A stretch of DNA of 64,000 bases from Phylloscopus collybita (Eukaryota > Chordata > Aves > Passeriformes > Phylloscopidae), in NCBI GenBank assembly GCA_027886175.1, contig JAJNNQ010000016.1, positions 3,079,501-3,143,500 of the forward strand, read 5' to 3'. The notes below the pieces were generated by a model. That model ran no database searches. It had not been told where the DNA came from and saw only the letters and a list, made by a program, of their open reading frames with translations. The position numbers and the translations under genes were made by a program. How positions within the stretch are numbered: the first letter of the stretch is position 1; every line of letters starts with the position of its first letter. This document shows, piece by piece, positions 1 to 11,990 of the stretch.

Positions 1-1985
1 ACCTTTCAGCATCAGTAGCTGCTCAGGAGCTGTTTCAGCATCAGAAGCTTCTGTTACAGACTTCCATCTCTGGCAGAGGTGAATCCACAATTTTGGCACT
101 GAAGGACTGAACAGCATCAACGAATTTGTCCTTCATCACCAAAAGCCACACCCCTCCAGCGTTCCCTCTCATCTTCCAGCAGGGCACGTTGCAATGTAGG
201 ACACCTCAGAGATTGTTCCTCACCAGGGAAGGAGAGACTTCTTTCTAATAATCAAATTCTCCAAAATCCACCTTAATTTTTCACTCTGTCTCTCCCTCAG
301 CCTTGACACGAGCTGATCTGTGCCTCCTCCCTTCTGGGATGGACAGGGAACTGTAGTTGCAGGTGGATGCTCTGCTGTGAGAGCTCTTAATTGCTGGAGA
401 GTGTGTATGTTCTTAGGATAATGTGCACATGGAGTTTCTCTTTTTCCTTCCCCCCTACTTGTTCTTTTTGGAATTTGGCTGGGGATCCCACCAACACCTC
501 CCACCTGGCAGATGTTCAGCTCTGTTCATTTTTTACCTTTGGTTCAGGCAGAGATTTGCTCTCATTCTCATCCCAGAGCACAAGGATTGACTGGAGAAGG
601 GCCCCTTTTGGTAGAATTAAGGGAGTTGAGGCAATGTGATGTTTTCCTGTGCCCTTTTTCATTTTCTGTTATTCCCACACAGGCTCAAGAGGGAAGATGC
701 ATTTTAATTAAAGCACAAGGTTCATCTGGCATGTGTTTGGCTACATCCACTAGGGATGGCTGAACTTTAATTGCAGAGGCTCCATAAAGATCTCAGCTGG
801 GGAAAGGAACCAAAATCATATTTTCTTTCAGCAGAATTACACTTTTTGAAATAGTTCTAGTACTAGGGAAAAGCTAAAAATCTAGAGTGGAAAGAAACCA
901 CAGCTGTATCTGCTTGGGTGTGAATTCCTGTTGTATTTGGGGGTGCACATGTGCAGTCAGAATCAATAACAGGGCGAAATGCCATCCTAGAAGTTCTGAC
1001 TTAGTTTTAAACTTTGTTAACATCCAGGCCTCTGAATCACTGTGCTTGGGTTTTGCCCTCTGCACTAGAGAGATGGGCTAGAAGTACATATTTAGCAATA
1101 ATTTAGTAAGTATTGGGCCTGTTAACAGTGGGATATATAAGATATCAGCCTTACTGAAATTAGCATTCTGGAATCTACTTAATGCTGTTGCAGGAGCAGG
1201 TGGTTGTGTGAAGAAATATTTCCTTCCAGGTTATTAACTTCAGAATGGCAGCAAAATGTGGTGGGCTGCACACACCATATAATGATGTTTGCTTAAAAAA
1301 AAAAACCCACCCCCATGTTCTGCATTTGTGGGCAGAGATGGGAAAAAATACTTGTCCCTTTAGAGCTGTCTCCCAGAGCAAAGAGATGTGGGAGCTCATT
1401 TATAAAATATGACCAGTGGATTGTTATTACTTGGCTTTTTGAGACTCAGAATAGCAACAGGGCTGAGGACACTATTCATAGAGCAGAATGCCAGAAATGA
1501 TGTGTTAACCTGAATCACAAGCCATAAATTATTGAGAACTGCAGCTCTTGCTATCTTTTTACATGTTAAAATATTCCTTTTTGCATGGAAAATCTTAACT
1601 ATAGAGATTTGCATTTTTTTCCCCTCCATGGAGTACTTCTTCTGAGGAGTGTTTATTAAGGGATGATCTTTACACAACCTGTGGGAAAGTGTAGATAAAA
1701 ACCAAAAGCCTCAGAAGTAAATATCCTGATTTTCCAAAAGTCTTCACATTTTTGTCAGAAGGCTGTAACATTTTTGTTCATACTTTTGAAGATCATGTCA
1801 AACAATCCTTTCCTCTTGCAGTCAGCACTCAAGTATGCTCCAGAATTCACTGGAACACGTGGAAAGCTTAGAATGTACTTCCCTAAGTCCTTTTAGGATG
1901 TCCTTTTTATCACCTATCTTGATTAAACTCTAGGAGATAATAATAATAGCTAGCAATTTCAAGGAAGCATGTTTTGCAATACTGT

Positions 1986-2425
1986 TTATTTCTACTATTT
2001 CTACTATTTATTTATTTAATTATTTTTTTATCATTATTATTTTATTATTTCTTTTATTACTTATTTTATTATTATTATTTTCTTTTATTATATTATTGTT
2101 TTGTTACTTATTATTTAATTTCATTATTTTATTTATTATTTTATTATTTATTATTTTATTATTTATTATTTTACTATTTATTATTTTATTATTTATTTTT
2201 TATTTTGATTATTTTATGATATTATATGATATATTATTTTATTGATTCATTACTTTTATTATTTAATTATTTATTTATTAGTTATTTTATTATTCTTCTT
2301 TATTATTTATTATTTTATTTTATTTATTTTATTTTATTTTTTATTGTTTTATTTTATATTACATATTATATTATTATTATTATTGTATTTATATTATTTT
2401 ATTTATTTAGTCATTTTTCTACTAT
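1986..2425. repeat. AT-rich low-complexity block, TTA/TTTA type
   Basis: About 440 bases consist almost only of T and A on the + strand, in irregular ATT, TTTA and TTATTTTA units. The open frames inside it translate to strings of Y, F, L and I and are not genes. Confidence 0.9.
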
Positions 2426-3093
2426 TTATATAAACCACGTACTCTCTGTGCTTGTACCACTGCAAGACTGTAGCAGAGGCCAAGATCCTGAAACCTGGAT
2501 CCCAGTGCTGCCTTTTGTGTAGGGCTTGGGCTGACTGCACCCAGTGAGAGAGGACTGCAGGAATATTGCCAAGCTGGGATCAGCAGCCCTTTGGCTGCTT
2601 AGTGCATTTTCAAAAAGTAATTCCAGTCTTAGATGAATCCACAGGTATTCTGTCTGAAAAAGGTCATCCTGGCTTAGTCATTCCACTTAAGCACCTGAGA
2701 TTAAGGAAGATGAATCGCGGTGAGAATGAGTCACCACATGATTTAGGATGAAATTAGCATTATTGGCCACCAGGACAAAATGGATCTGAGTGTAGCAGAA
2801 TCACTCACAAAACAGGCAGTGTTTCATCCTAGAGGTCTGGATATAATGTTCAATACTTTCTTGCATGTGTGAAAAACGACGTTTCACCTTTCTGTATTAA
2901 TTTATCAGTTTAATAAAAATAAAATAAAATAGAATAAAAACAGACAGTAAGGAGACAAAAGAAGATAGCTTCTCAGCTGAGGGTGCAAAGCGACACATGC
3001 CGCCCGTTCTAAATTCCTTGGTATTTAAAAGTCTTGGTGTTACATGTTTAAATAAGCTAATGCATGATTCAAATATTCATTTTGGTTTCAAGA

Positions 3094-3107
3094 CCCCCCC
3101 CCCCCCC
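3094..3107. repeat. Homopolymer C run
   Basis: Fourteen consecutive C occur in otherwise ordinary intron sequence. Confidence 0.9.
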
Positions 3108-6100
3108 TAAGCATACAGGTTATCTGTGAGACTCCAGCAGTCTAGAAGTATGTTGTAAATCTGTCTTCTAAAGATTCAGAACTCTCAAAGGCTTAATTGT
3201 TCCTTATCAGAAATCTTTAGTTCAGGAATTCCAGACATCCCTTCTGTCTTCTACCTAGTTGAGGAGTTAAAAAAAAAACAACAACTCTACTTTGTTACAA
3301 TCTGAAAATATACCTTCATTACCTTTTTTAATTTCTACAAATAAAAGAAAATACAGTACAACCTCCTTACATTATATGTATAACATTCATTTCAATATTT
3401 GTGAAAAGCCAACTCCAAAATACGCATTTAATAACACATGGATGTTATTTTTTTGTCCAACATCACAGAGTAGGTGATCAGGATGGTACCTAAGAAGTAG
3501 ATTCTCATGGCTTTAAAATTTTCTCCTGCTTTGGGATTTCAGATGCCCACTTTGAAAATCCTGTGATGCTGCAGGATTTACTCTGTAAAAGCTGCCAGAA
3601 GTCAGATTTGTTTGGGATTTTAGTTCCACTTGTCTGGCATTAGATAATGAGATGCAGTTACCAGTACTTTAATTTTACAGAGCTGATGAGTGGCCACAGC
3701 TCCTCTTGAAGTCAGCAGAACTTGTAACTACTTGCACTTCTGGTAATTGGCACAATGTGTTTCAGAAGGAGGCATTCAAAAGCTAGAGTACTTAAAATTA
3801 GTGGTTGTTTTGCAACTTTCATCTCTTCCTCGTGTGTAAAACTCATTCTGTTATATGGAAATAAACCGAGGATATGAAGCTCTGAGAAAAGGACTCTGAG
3901 CTCTGCTGCGCACCATTTATTTTCCTATTACTCTTTGGGTATTGTTTATTTGACATGTGGTATATCTCCTTGCCTCCCCTTTCCTTTTTATTTTAATTGG
4001 GACCCGGTTATTGGCTGCAAATTCCACTAACATGACTCATCCCTGCGCTGGAAGTGACCGTGAACAGGCATCACATTGTGGGATTTACTTCCCCCCTCCT
4101 TTTTTTTTTTTTTTTTTTTTCCTTTTTCTTCTAAGTGCTTTATCGTGGCACGAGCTTGTAATAATAAACTAGGAAGGAAGTTGGAGCTAATCATTTGGTT
4201 CTGAATGCACAAGCCCTGCCAAATTTCCCCACAGGCATGAAACAGCCGCTCAAGCTGTGACACCAGCAAATTAAATCCTGGGGGTAGCTGACCAGAAGTA
4301 ATGAAATGTGTATTTACCATACTGATGCTGTCAGTCTTAAGACACACTGGCTTTACAATCTAGTTAAGTGGGGCACGTTTGTCACTTCCAGCGGTGCTTA
4401 GAGAAAATAGTCAGCTGTTTTTTTTTTTCTTAGCCTCCTTTTCAAAAATCACCAGCCCAGTGCTAGCTGGTAAACCTGACCTTGGACAACTTGAAAGGAT
4501 GACCAAGAATGGTCTGTCCTTTTAAAGCACTGCCCAGGTGAAATTCATATTCCAAAGGAGATAAACTATTTCCTCTCGTGACATGTTAATTGCCAATTCT
4601 TTTTATTGATCTCTTCTCTGCCACTCCAGTCTTAGCAGATGAAATTAAAGGCTAAAAGTTATTCCAAGAGCCTGTGGGGAATAAACAGATGCCTCCCACA
4701 AACCGTGTGCCCCGTGCATGCAGCAGCTGGAGAGCCTGTGAGCACACAGAGGTGTGGGAGAGGGACACACAGTCACTGGCAAGGGGCCACAGTGATGGCT
4801 TTGGATGGCTGCTAAAGAGATGTCCCTCAAAAACTGCATCAGGGCAGCAGTGCTTCCAAAGCAGCTGCACACAAGCACAGGGATAAGGGAAGATACCACT
4901 TCACAATCCCCACTGCTTGGGGTGATTGAGGACCCAAAAAAAGCCATTCACCCCAGACAGGTGTCATAGGTAACAATAGCAAATACCTGAGAGTTTTATT
5001 TGGCTGGCAGAGGCATTCTCTGCTAATTGTGTTGAAGGTGCCTCGTGAATCATTTGCTGAATGGTGCTTGCTGTGAATTCATGACAACATTGAGGGGGGG
5101 AAAAAATAGAAGTACAGTCCTTATCATGGTTAATGCAATACCCATGGAAGAATCAAAGAGTAAAATCACAACCCATAGGAGCATTCTCTGGAAGCATCTA
5201 ATTATATCCTGGGAATGTCCATGGCTCTGCAATTATATGCTTAATTCCCAGCTGCACTTGATTAGCGTGGCAAACGATTTCCAGTACAGCCAGCTCTAGG
5301 GAACTTGCTTTGAACTGTTTGTTGGCACATAAAAATTCATCTGGCACTTTGGGCTGGCTCTTCATGGCGAGGTAGGCACGTGGAGTGAGTGCTGTGGAAT
5401 TCAGTGCCAAGGCCAAGGGAAGGCCAGGGTGATTTTAGAGACAACATCCTTCTTCTTCCTCCAGTGAAGCACTCAAATGCAAGTCTGAGGAAGGTCAAAA
5501 CCCCCCAGACTTATGTAGGATTATACATGGACTTCAAGCTAAGTGTGTAGGAATAACCTTGCTGAGTCCTTGCCTGGTCCTGGAAGACAACCTTGGCTTC
5601 TGTGATACAGTAGTGTGTGTGGTTTTGGAAAGCCAGCTCACCTGTGCCTTCCTGCTCCTGTCTTCCCACACCAGGAGGGCCGAGGCAGGATTGATTCCAC
5701 ATTTTCTTAGTGAAAAGAAAACAGGGACGAAGAAGGATAAGAGAAGCTCTACCTCTGGTTTCCACCAGACCTAAGCATAATCCCCAGTTAAATGTTTGAG
5801 TCTGTGTGAATCCAAATGCTAGACTGGGATTTAAGGCAAAATACGACCACTTGAAGTGTAAAATTTTGATCTACTCATGGGCTGAGCCTGTTGAATTCAG
5901 CTCAGGCTGAGGAAAACACATGGAAGCTTTTATGTAGCTGTAGTCTTAAGTTAAAAACCTTTAGGAACAATGGCTTTGCCACCTGTGAAAAAATTACCCA
6001 GAACCTCCTCACCAAAACATTCTCCCATTGATAACCTTAACAGATACCATTTTAACAACTTAAAAGTTATATTTTTAAAAGGCTAACTAAAGCAAACCTC

Positions 6101-7681
6101 AAATCAGCAGCTGGAGTTGCATTGCCTCTGTGTTTAATCTCAGGCTTGGAGCTGTCTAGACAGGTGATCCTCTTTGGGTTGGACTGATGATGAGCTTTGT
6201 GCCTTGTTCTCTCCTGCTGGATCAGAGGAGTGGGTTTGCTTAGGTGGCTTTGCCCCCAGGGTGCACTGTAAATGCCAAAGCCCAATGATGATCCATGAAC
6301 ACATGTAAAGGAAAACTGCTGCTCTTTTAAATCTTACCAATTATTTATTCTTGGTGGGTTTATTTCTGTTGGTTTTGTTTGTGGGTGGTTTTTTTTGCTG
6401 TTTTGTTGGGTTTTTTTTTAATTTTTAAATTCTTTTTTGAGGTTGTTTTGAGGAGTTGGCAACACTGTATGTGTGAATCTCAAATAGGGAACCTGGTTCT
6501 TGCAGCATAAAACCCCAGAAATATTCTTTTCGTGGAAGAACTCCCACTAAACAAAACCATGAGAAAGTAGGAGGCAGTCAGGTTGCTAGAATTAATTTGA
6601 AGGAGGTCTCTAGCTCTCTCTGATACAGGAACAACTTGGTGGAAGAAGGAGCAGACTAACCTTGCTTTTCCACCTTTCCCTGAGAGCTCTCAGCCTGTGG
6701 AATATGAAAGAAAAAATAAATACATACTGTGGAGTCAGGAACTGAAAATACCAGATATTACAATTTTCATGGGGGGGTAAAAAAAAATTATAAGCTGTGG
6801 CGTGGTCTGATAAACAACAAGGCAACTCTTAAAGGAAGCTTGAACTTTTCCTTCTCATTAATTAGCATGAATCTGTTTTGAAATTCCTGTAGAGAACAAG
6901 TACTTCTCCTGACAGCTGGTTTGAAATTAATAAAAAGGAAAGTGTTTTCAGCTGGCAATGCCTTAACACGCTCATGATACATGAAAACAAGGTTAAATTG
7001 TTTCTTTCTCTCGACTGCTAATAAAAGAAATGTTGAAAATTAAATGCTGTAGCTTGGGAAATGAAAAGTGCCAGCCAGAACTATGGACAGAGTGGTGAGA
7101 GCTGCTTGTCACTTGGTCCTTGCTGAAATGGGGGTATTTGGAAAAGCTTAGGCAGTACCAAAAATTATTCTTCAGTTGTAGGCTTTCAGAATATATCGCA
7201 TTGAGGAATATACGATGCTGTTTCTGCAAGATAAAAGAGTCTTGATTTAATCACCTCTTTTTGGGGGGGGGATTTAAATGACTTTGAGGCTTTACTGGGA
7301 ATCCTCTTGGCCCTGATAGCTTTTACAATCTCATCCTTCTTCTGCTCTGCTTCACCTTTCCTCATGGAAGGATGACAGAGGCTTTATTCCTCAGGATGTA
7401 AGGAATGGAGCAGCTGGAGTATCAGAAAACACACAGCAGGATCCAGCCTCTGCTGCAGAGAGACTGGCCTCTGATAATCAGATACCTCTGGACTTTGACT
7501 GTGAACTGTAGCCTGAAAGAATTGCTCCTGTTTGATGTTAACTCTCCTGTAGAATATAAGATACAACTTTATTGCAAATACGAGAGTCTTATGAATATCA
7601 AGGGAAATAGGTGAAAGTAAAATAATGGATTTTTTTTTTTTTTTTTTTTACTTCAGCAAACTCTTTATTCTTGTCTTGCAG

Positions 7682-7955
7682 AGCGCAGAACCTTTCCAAG
7701 TGGCTGTCCGAGAGGACAATTGTATCATTGTCTCCCTGGAGGCATCAGATGTGGTGAGCTCATCCTCTGTCTATGTCGTGAAGATAGCTGGAGAATCCAA
7801 GAACTACTTTTTCCAGTTTGACGAATTCAATAGCACTTTACCTGCCCCCGTGGTTTTCAATGCCAAATATCATGGCCTCTACTACATAGTGACCCTCTTG
7901 GTGGTCAACTCAAACATGGTTTCCAAGTCAGCAAGATCAATCACTGTGTTGACCA
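7682..7955 (+). CDS. PTPRO: PTPRO exon 2: first FN3-like module
   Basis: This encodes the mature N-terminus of the ectodomain. Visible landmarks are ISLEASD-like [20 protein letters not shown], the sequon in EFNSTLP, and [14 protein letters not shown], ending in SITVL plus a split lysine codon. These match mammalian PTPRO just after the signal peptide. The acceptor is ttgtcttgcag and the donor is gtaagt. The exon ends in phase 1. It has 274 bases, about 91 codons. The exact 5' edge is set by the AG at 7680-7681; the preceding exon is not in the window. Confidence 0.96.
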
Positions 7956-10933
7956 GTAAGTAACACCTTATTCTCCTTTTCTTCTGTTCCTTGTCTCTCT
8001 GTGTGTGTGTGGCTTTTTTTTTTCCCCCAGAAGTTCTTGTGAAGAAGGTTGTGTGGTCATTGGGTTTTGTTTTTTTTTCAATGGGTCCTTGTGTGCAAGG
8101 TGCATCCCTGTGTGAGAACTGTAGGGAAAAGGGCTTGAACAAGGTGTGAGTGAAAATTCACAGGGTGTGGGCAAAAAGAAAGGCAAGGCTGTAGGTTTCC
8201 CCTGGCTGAGCCTTCCTGAACACTGAGGTGTAGCACACTAAAACAGTGTGATGAATGAAAAACCCCCCTTTTCAGATGTTCATCCTATACCCTTTGAACC
8301 AGGGGTTCCAAAAATCTGCTAAAGGGCATGACTTGACTGACATTTCAGTATAAGCACTCTTATGTGTGAATTTTATTCTGTTTTAAATGCTGTAACATTG
8401 TTCTTTGATTGCTAAGATGTGGAAGCAATACCAAACTTGGAAAGCAGGCACCAGTCACTAAAATCACATGTTTCTGCCAGTACCGCTGAAGGGGTTTGTG
8501 ATGGGGAACACATCTCTAGTAGCCTGCCTCTTAATATTTCCAGGTGCATTGATCCTGGGGGAGATGAGTGATTGTGTTTTCTCTGTCACTGTAGAAAGTA
8601 ACACAGATTCCCAGCTGTGCTTCTGACTCAGAGGTTGATCCAGGACTGGTTCCATGTGCCAACCTGGAAATTGAAAACAATTTGTAGAATATAAAATGAT
8701 TCTTTCATCTGGAAGATGACAAAAATCTGTTTGGATGGAGCCAGACTAATGTTCAGGGGTTTTTTTGGTTTTTTTGGGTTTTTTTCTGAATTGCACGGAT
8801 TTGGATTGCGTGGGTAGTTTTTAGTTGTATTACATCTGAGGAATGGTTATGATTTCTTGTACCTGTATCATTGTCTCAATGAGGAAACACCATCCATGGT
8901 ACTAGCATTCAAAGCATGTCAGAGTAGGTTCATGTGTTATTGAGTGAGGTGCCTAAAATTTTGGAGTAACAAGATATTTTGCATCATCTATACGTCCTTC
9001 AGCCTTCCCTTGTGTGCTCAAGCTGATGAGGAAAACCATGAAAGGTCTCCCATGGGAAAAGTATCATGTTTTTGGGTAATGAACAATTTCAGGGTTTGCA
9101 GGCAGCCTGAATTTCCTTTCCTTTGACTGCTTTAGCCTCGTAAGCAAAGCAGTAATTTTAATCCAATTTTCTATTTTATGTTTGTTTCCTTCAAAGAAAA
9201 TAATGAAAGCATCTGCTTTCATATAGAACTGGAACACAAAAAAATGAATCACTGTGATGCATTTTTCGCAGGTTTTGGGTGCTGCATTTGCAGTTGTGCA
9301 GCAGGGCTTGTTGCTCTTTGGTTTCCAGAGCCCACGAGGGTCTCTGGTAGCAGGGAAGGTGTGAACCCAGCTGGCAGATGGTGCTCCTCTGCAGGGAATC
9401 CCTGAAGGAGGAAGGAAGCCAGAGTCACTCAGCCCACCAAAGCCAGCCCCAGGCTTCCCATTTCTGGCTCAGGGGGTTTCCATAAGGTGGAAAAGCAAAA
9501 GGCTGATGGCTCCAAGGGTATGTCCTGTGTCACTCTCCCTCCTCCAAGGCTTGATGGGTTCTCCACCTGGCTGAGGGGGCTGTGCTGGCAGCACCTTGGG
9601 GTGTCCTGCTGTGGCCTCTGCTGCTCCCCCAGACCTTGGAAGGAGCAGTGATTCTGGCACTGAGGCAGTGCTGCCATGGGAAACAAAGAGAGAACAGTGG
9701 ATTTCTCTGGTTTTGCCTCAACAGAGAGACAACCACACCCGTGGAAAAGCAAGGGCAATCCTGCAGGCAGCACTGAAGGATGCTGCACTGAACTCTGGAA
9801 GTGGGCTGTAAATTGGGAGCTTTGGAAAGGAAAGAATCCAATCTCCTCTGTGATATTTTCTGTCAGGCAGAGTGATGGGTGCTGGCTCTCTTGTGGCAGC
9901 CTTTTGCTCTTAAGTTCATCTTTTGGAGCACAAGGCTACAGAACCGAAAGTAAATTTGAAATGAAAAGACAGTGTGGCAGGGTGGGCTTTTTAAGGTGTT
10001 TCAGTACCCTTCAGGTTTTGAAAAGACATCAAAAAACTCCTTTAGTTACCACTGTTTTTTTTCCTACAGAAGTTCATGACGTGATATTTGTTTGGTTGTT
10101 GGGTTTTTTCCCCCTCTTACTGATATTGTCCACTGCCTGTTTTACATAAATTTATGACTATCAATTAACTTGATTTTTTTTTGGCAGACAATAATTAGGA
10201 TAGATTAATATTTTTCTTTTTTGCCCTATGCTCTCTGGCTGTTGAATATTCTTGGTTTATTTAATCATGCAAAGATAGGTAAATTATTCCATCTGTATCT
10301 GACACACAAGAGAATGGCACGCTGCAATTAGCTTCCAGTACCAAATCAATTCCTGCTCTAACTCCATTGGTGTCAGGAGAGCTTTACCAGAGGCAGATTG
10401 ACCCCATTCATTAGGCTGCCACAAAGTAAATCAAGCAGGATAAGCCAGTGATGCCAGCGTGGTTACTCCCAAGGCAGTGCTCACCAGAGTTTTTTGGGAC
10501 CTGCTGGAGTCTGCAAAGGAGATCCAGCCTTTCAGGGTGTGCTGAGCTTCACACAGAAGCTGTGTGTACCCAAAAAGTGCTCATCAAAACGAGACCAAGG
10601 TCCCTCAAAGTCGTTGCCTACTTAAAAATTCAGTGAGAGTGGTGGAAGGCCTCTGTTTTCCAATGGCATATCCTGATGACATTTCCTTTCTCCTGTTCAT
10701 GTCTCCCATCAATGTGCTACATCCAAGGGAATTGGCAAGAAAAAGCAAGAGAAGAACCCACTTAAGAGAAGGATTTTTTTTCATCCCTTAAAGGTTTCTG
10801 GCCAGAGAAGTGTTGGAAAGCCAACAAAATATATATTTTATACATTAGAAATAGGCATATGTATGTGTAACTCTTCATACAAATATATGGGCATACATAT
10901 GTGCATATAAAATTGCAAAATCACGTCACATAA

Positions 10934-11668
10934 TGTCTTGGTTTGGAAAGACAGGTATCTGCCAGGGAGAGCTGGAGTTTCCCTTAGAATGGGGAATGTA
11001 AACCCCTCACCCCTGCCAAATTATAATTTTGCAATTAAGGGCTTTCAGGCAAAGATTTGGGAATAGGAACAACAGTTCTTTACTGGGAATATTAACAATA
11101 CAAATGTAATAGAAAGCAAAACCCCCCAACCAAACCAGTAAACAAACAAACAACAATTTTGGAGAATCCTGACAGAGTCAGAGCTACAACCTGACACCCT
11201 GTTGGTCAGGGTGTTGGAAGCAGTCCAAAAGTGAGTCCTCCTGGAGTGGCAGAGGTGGTTCTGTTGAAGTAGAGATGATCCTGTAGAACAAGGGTCCAGT
11301 GGTGGTGAGAAGGGTCCAGTGGTGGTGAGAAGGGTCCAGTCTTCCTCCAGGAATCGGGTGAAGCCAGATACCTGTGTTCCTACATCTCAGTTTTATCCAG
11401 GTAGGAATGGTTGGCTCCTCCCACTGGATGGAGCATCTCACAGTGGGATGTGGATGTACTGCTTTGGGGAGGAGAACAGCTTGGGGAGTTTTAATGGCCC
11501 ATTGTGAAAAGAGATAAGAAACACTGCCCCACCTGGTTTAACAGTTGGCCCATTATCAGAAGGCACCCGCCCCCCTCACCCCAGAGTTACAAGAGATACA
11601 GAAAAAAACCCCATCTGCTTTCAGCAGATGAAATAGAATACACATTTTTGGTTCTATAACCCAAGACA
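10934..11668. mobile_element. Solo LTR, family A copy 1 (ERVL-like, 5-bp TSD)
   Basis: The element starts TGTCTTGGTTTGG and ends AACCCAAGACA, giving 8-bp inverted ends TGTCTTGG/CCAAGACA. It is flanked by a perfect 5-bp target duplication, CATAA, at 10929-10933 and 11669-11673. It is 735 bp long and close to the copies at 41681 and 45441. It carries a private 20-bp unit repeated about 2.5 times at 11290-11340, and it lacks about 35 bp present in the other two after the GGCCCATT motif. No internal retroviral genes are attached, so it is a solo LTR. Transcriptional orientation was not resolved. A 5-bp duplication is typical of ERVL-type or some ERVK-type elements. Confidence 0.88.
11290..11340. 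repeat. 20-bp tandem repeat inside LTR copy 1
   Basis: The unit agggtccagtggtggtgaga occurs twice, followed by a partial third copy. The other two LTR copies have only one degenerate unit here. Confidence 0.9.
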
Positions 11669-11685
11669 CATAAATACACCTATAA

Positions 11686-11990
11686 CACAGAATTATAATA
11701 TCATTTAGATTGGAAAAGAGTTATCTAAGATAACCAAGTTCAGCCATTAACCCAACACTGTCAAGTTCCCCACCAGACCATGTCCCCAGGTGCCACCTCC
11801 ACATATTTTTTGAACATTTCCAGGGATGGCAACTCAACCCCTCCCCTGGGCAGCCTATTCCAATGCCTGACCACCCTTCCAGTGAAGTTTTTCCTCATAA
11901 CCTCCAGATTTGTCAGGCACAATGTGCCCTTAATGAAGCCATCCTGGCTGTCTTGGATCACCCCCTTGGCTTGCATGTGAGCACGCCATC
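11686..11990 (-). mobile_element. CR1-type LINE 3' fragment
   Basis: The + strand resembles the inverted 3' end of avian CR1 (cagaattataat, then an attggaaaagag-like motif). The minus strand reads a decayed reverse-transcriptase C-terminal tail with RHWNRLPRGGVELPSLEMF. The right end, after about 11925, is uncertain. It begins only 13 bases after the LTR target duplication. Confidence 0.75.

Larger units (their letters stand above)
1..7681 (+). other. PTPRO intron 1 (3' part), no gene seen
   Basis: This stretch lies upstream of exon 2. Short open frames on both strands have no recognisable domains and no splice context. No convincing signal-peptide exon was found, so exon 1 is assumed to be further upstream. 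Contents are an AT-rich low-complexity block at 1986-2425, a run of 14 C at 3094-3107, a T run near 4100-4121 and a G/T-rich stretch near 6355-6445. A run of T at about 7630-7649 lies shortly before the exon 2 acceptor. Confidence 0.8.

Noticed and set aside
1974..2522. Overlapping open frames of 60-98 codons on the + strand
   Set aside because: They translate the AT-rich low-complexity block into Y/F/L/I strings; there is no coding signature.
1..7681. Search for PTPRO exon 1 (signal peptide) and its promoter
   Set aside because: No ATG-led hydrophobic segment with a suitable donor and no CpG-rich promoter was found, so exon 1 is taken to be upstream of the window.
9429..10149. Several overlapping frames on both strands with higher GC
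   Set aside because: No domain, splice pattern or similarity could be recognised; treated as intron 2 noise.
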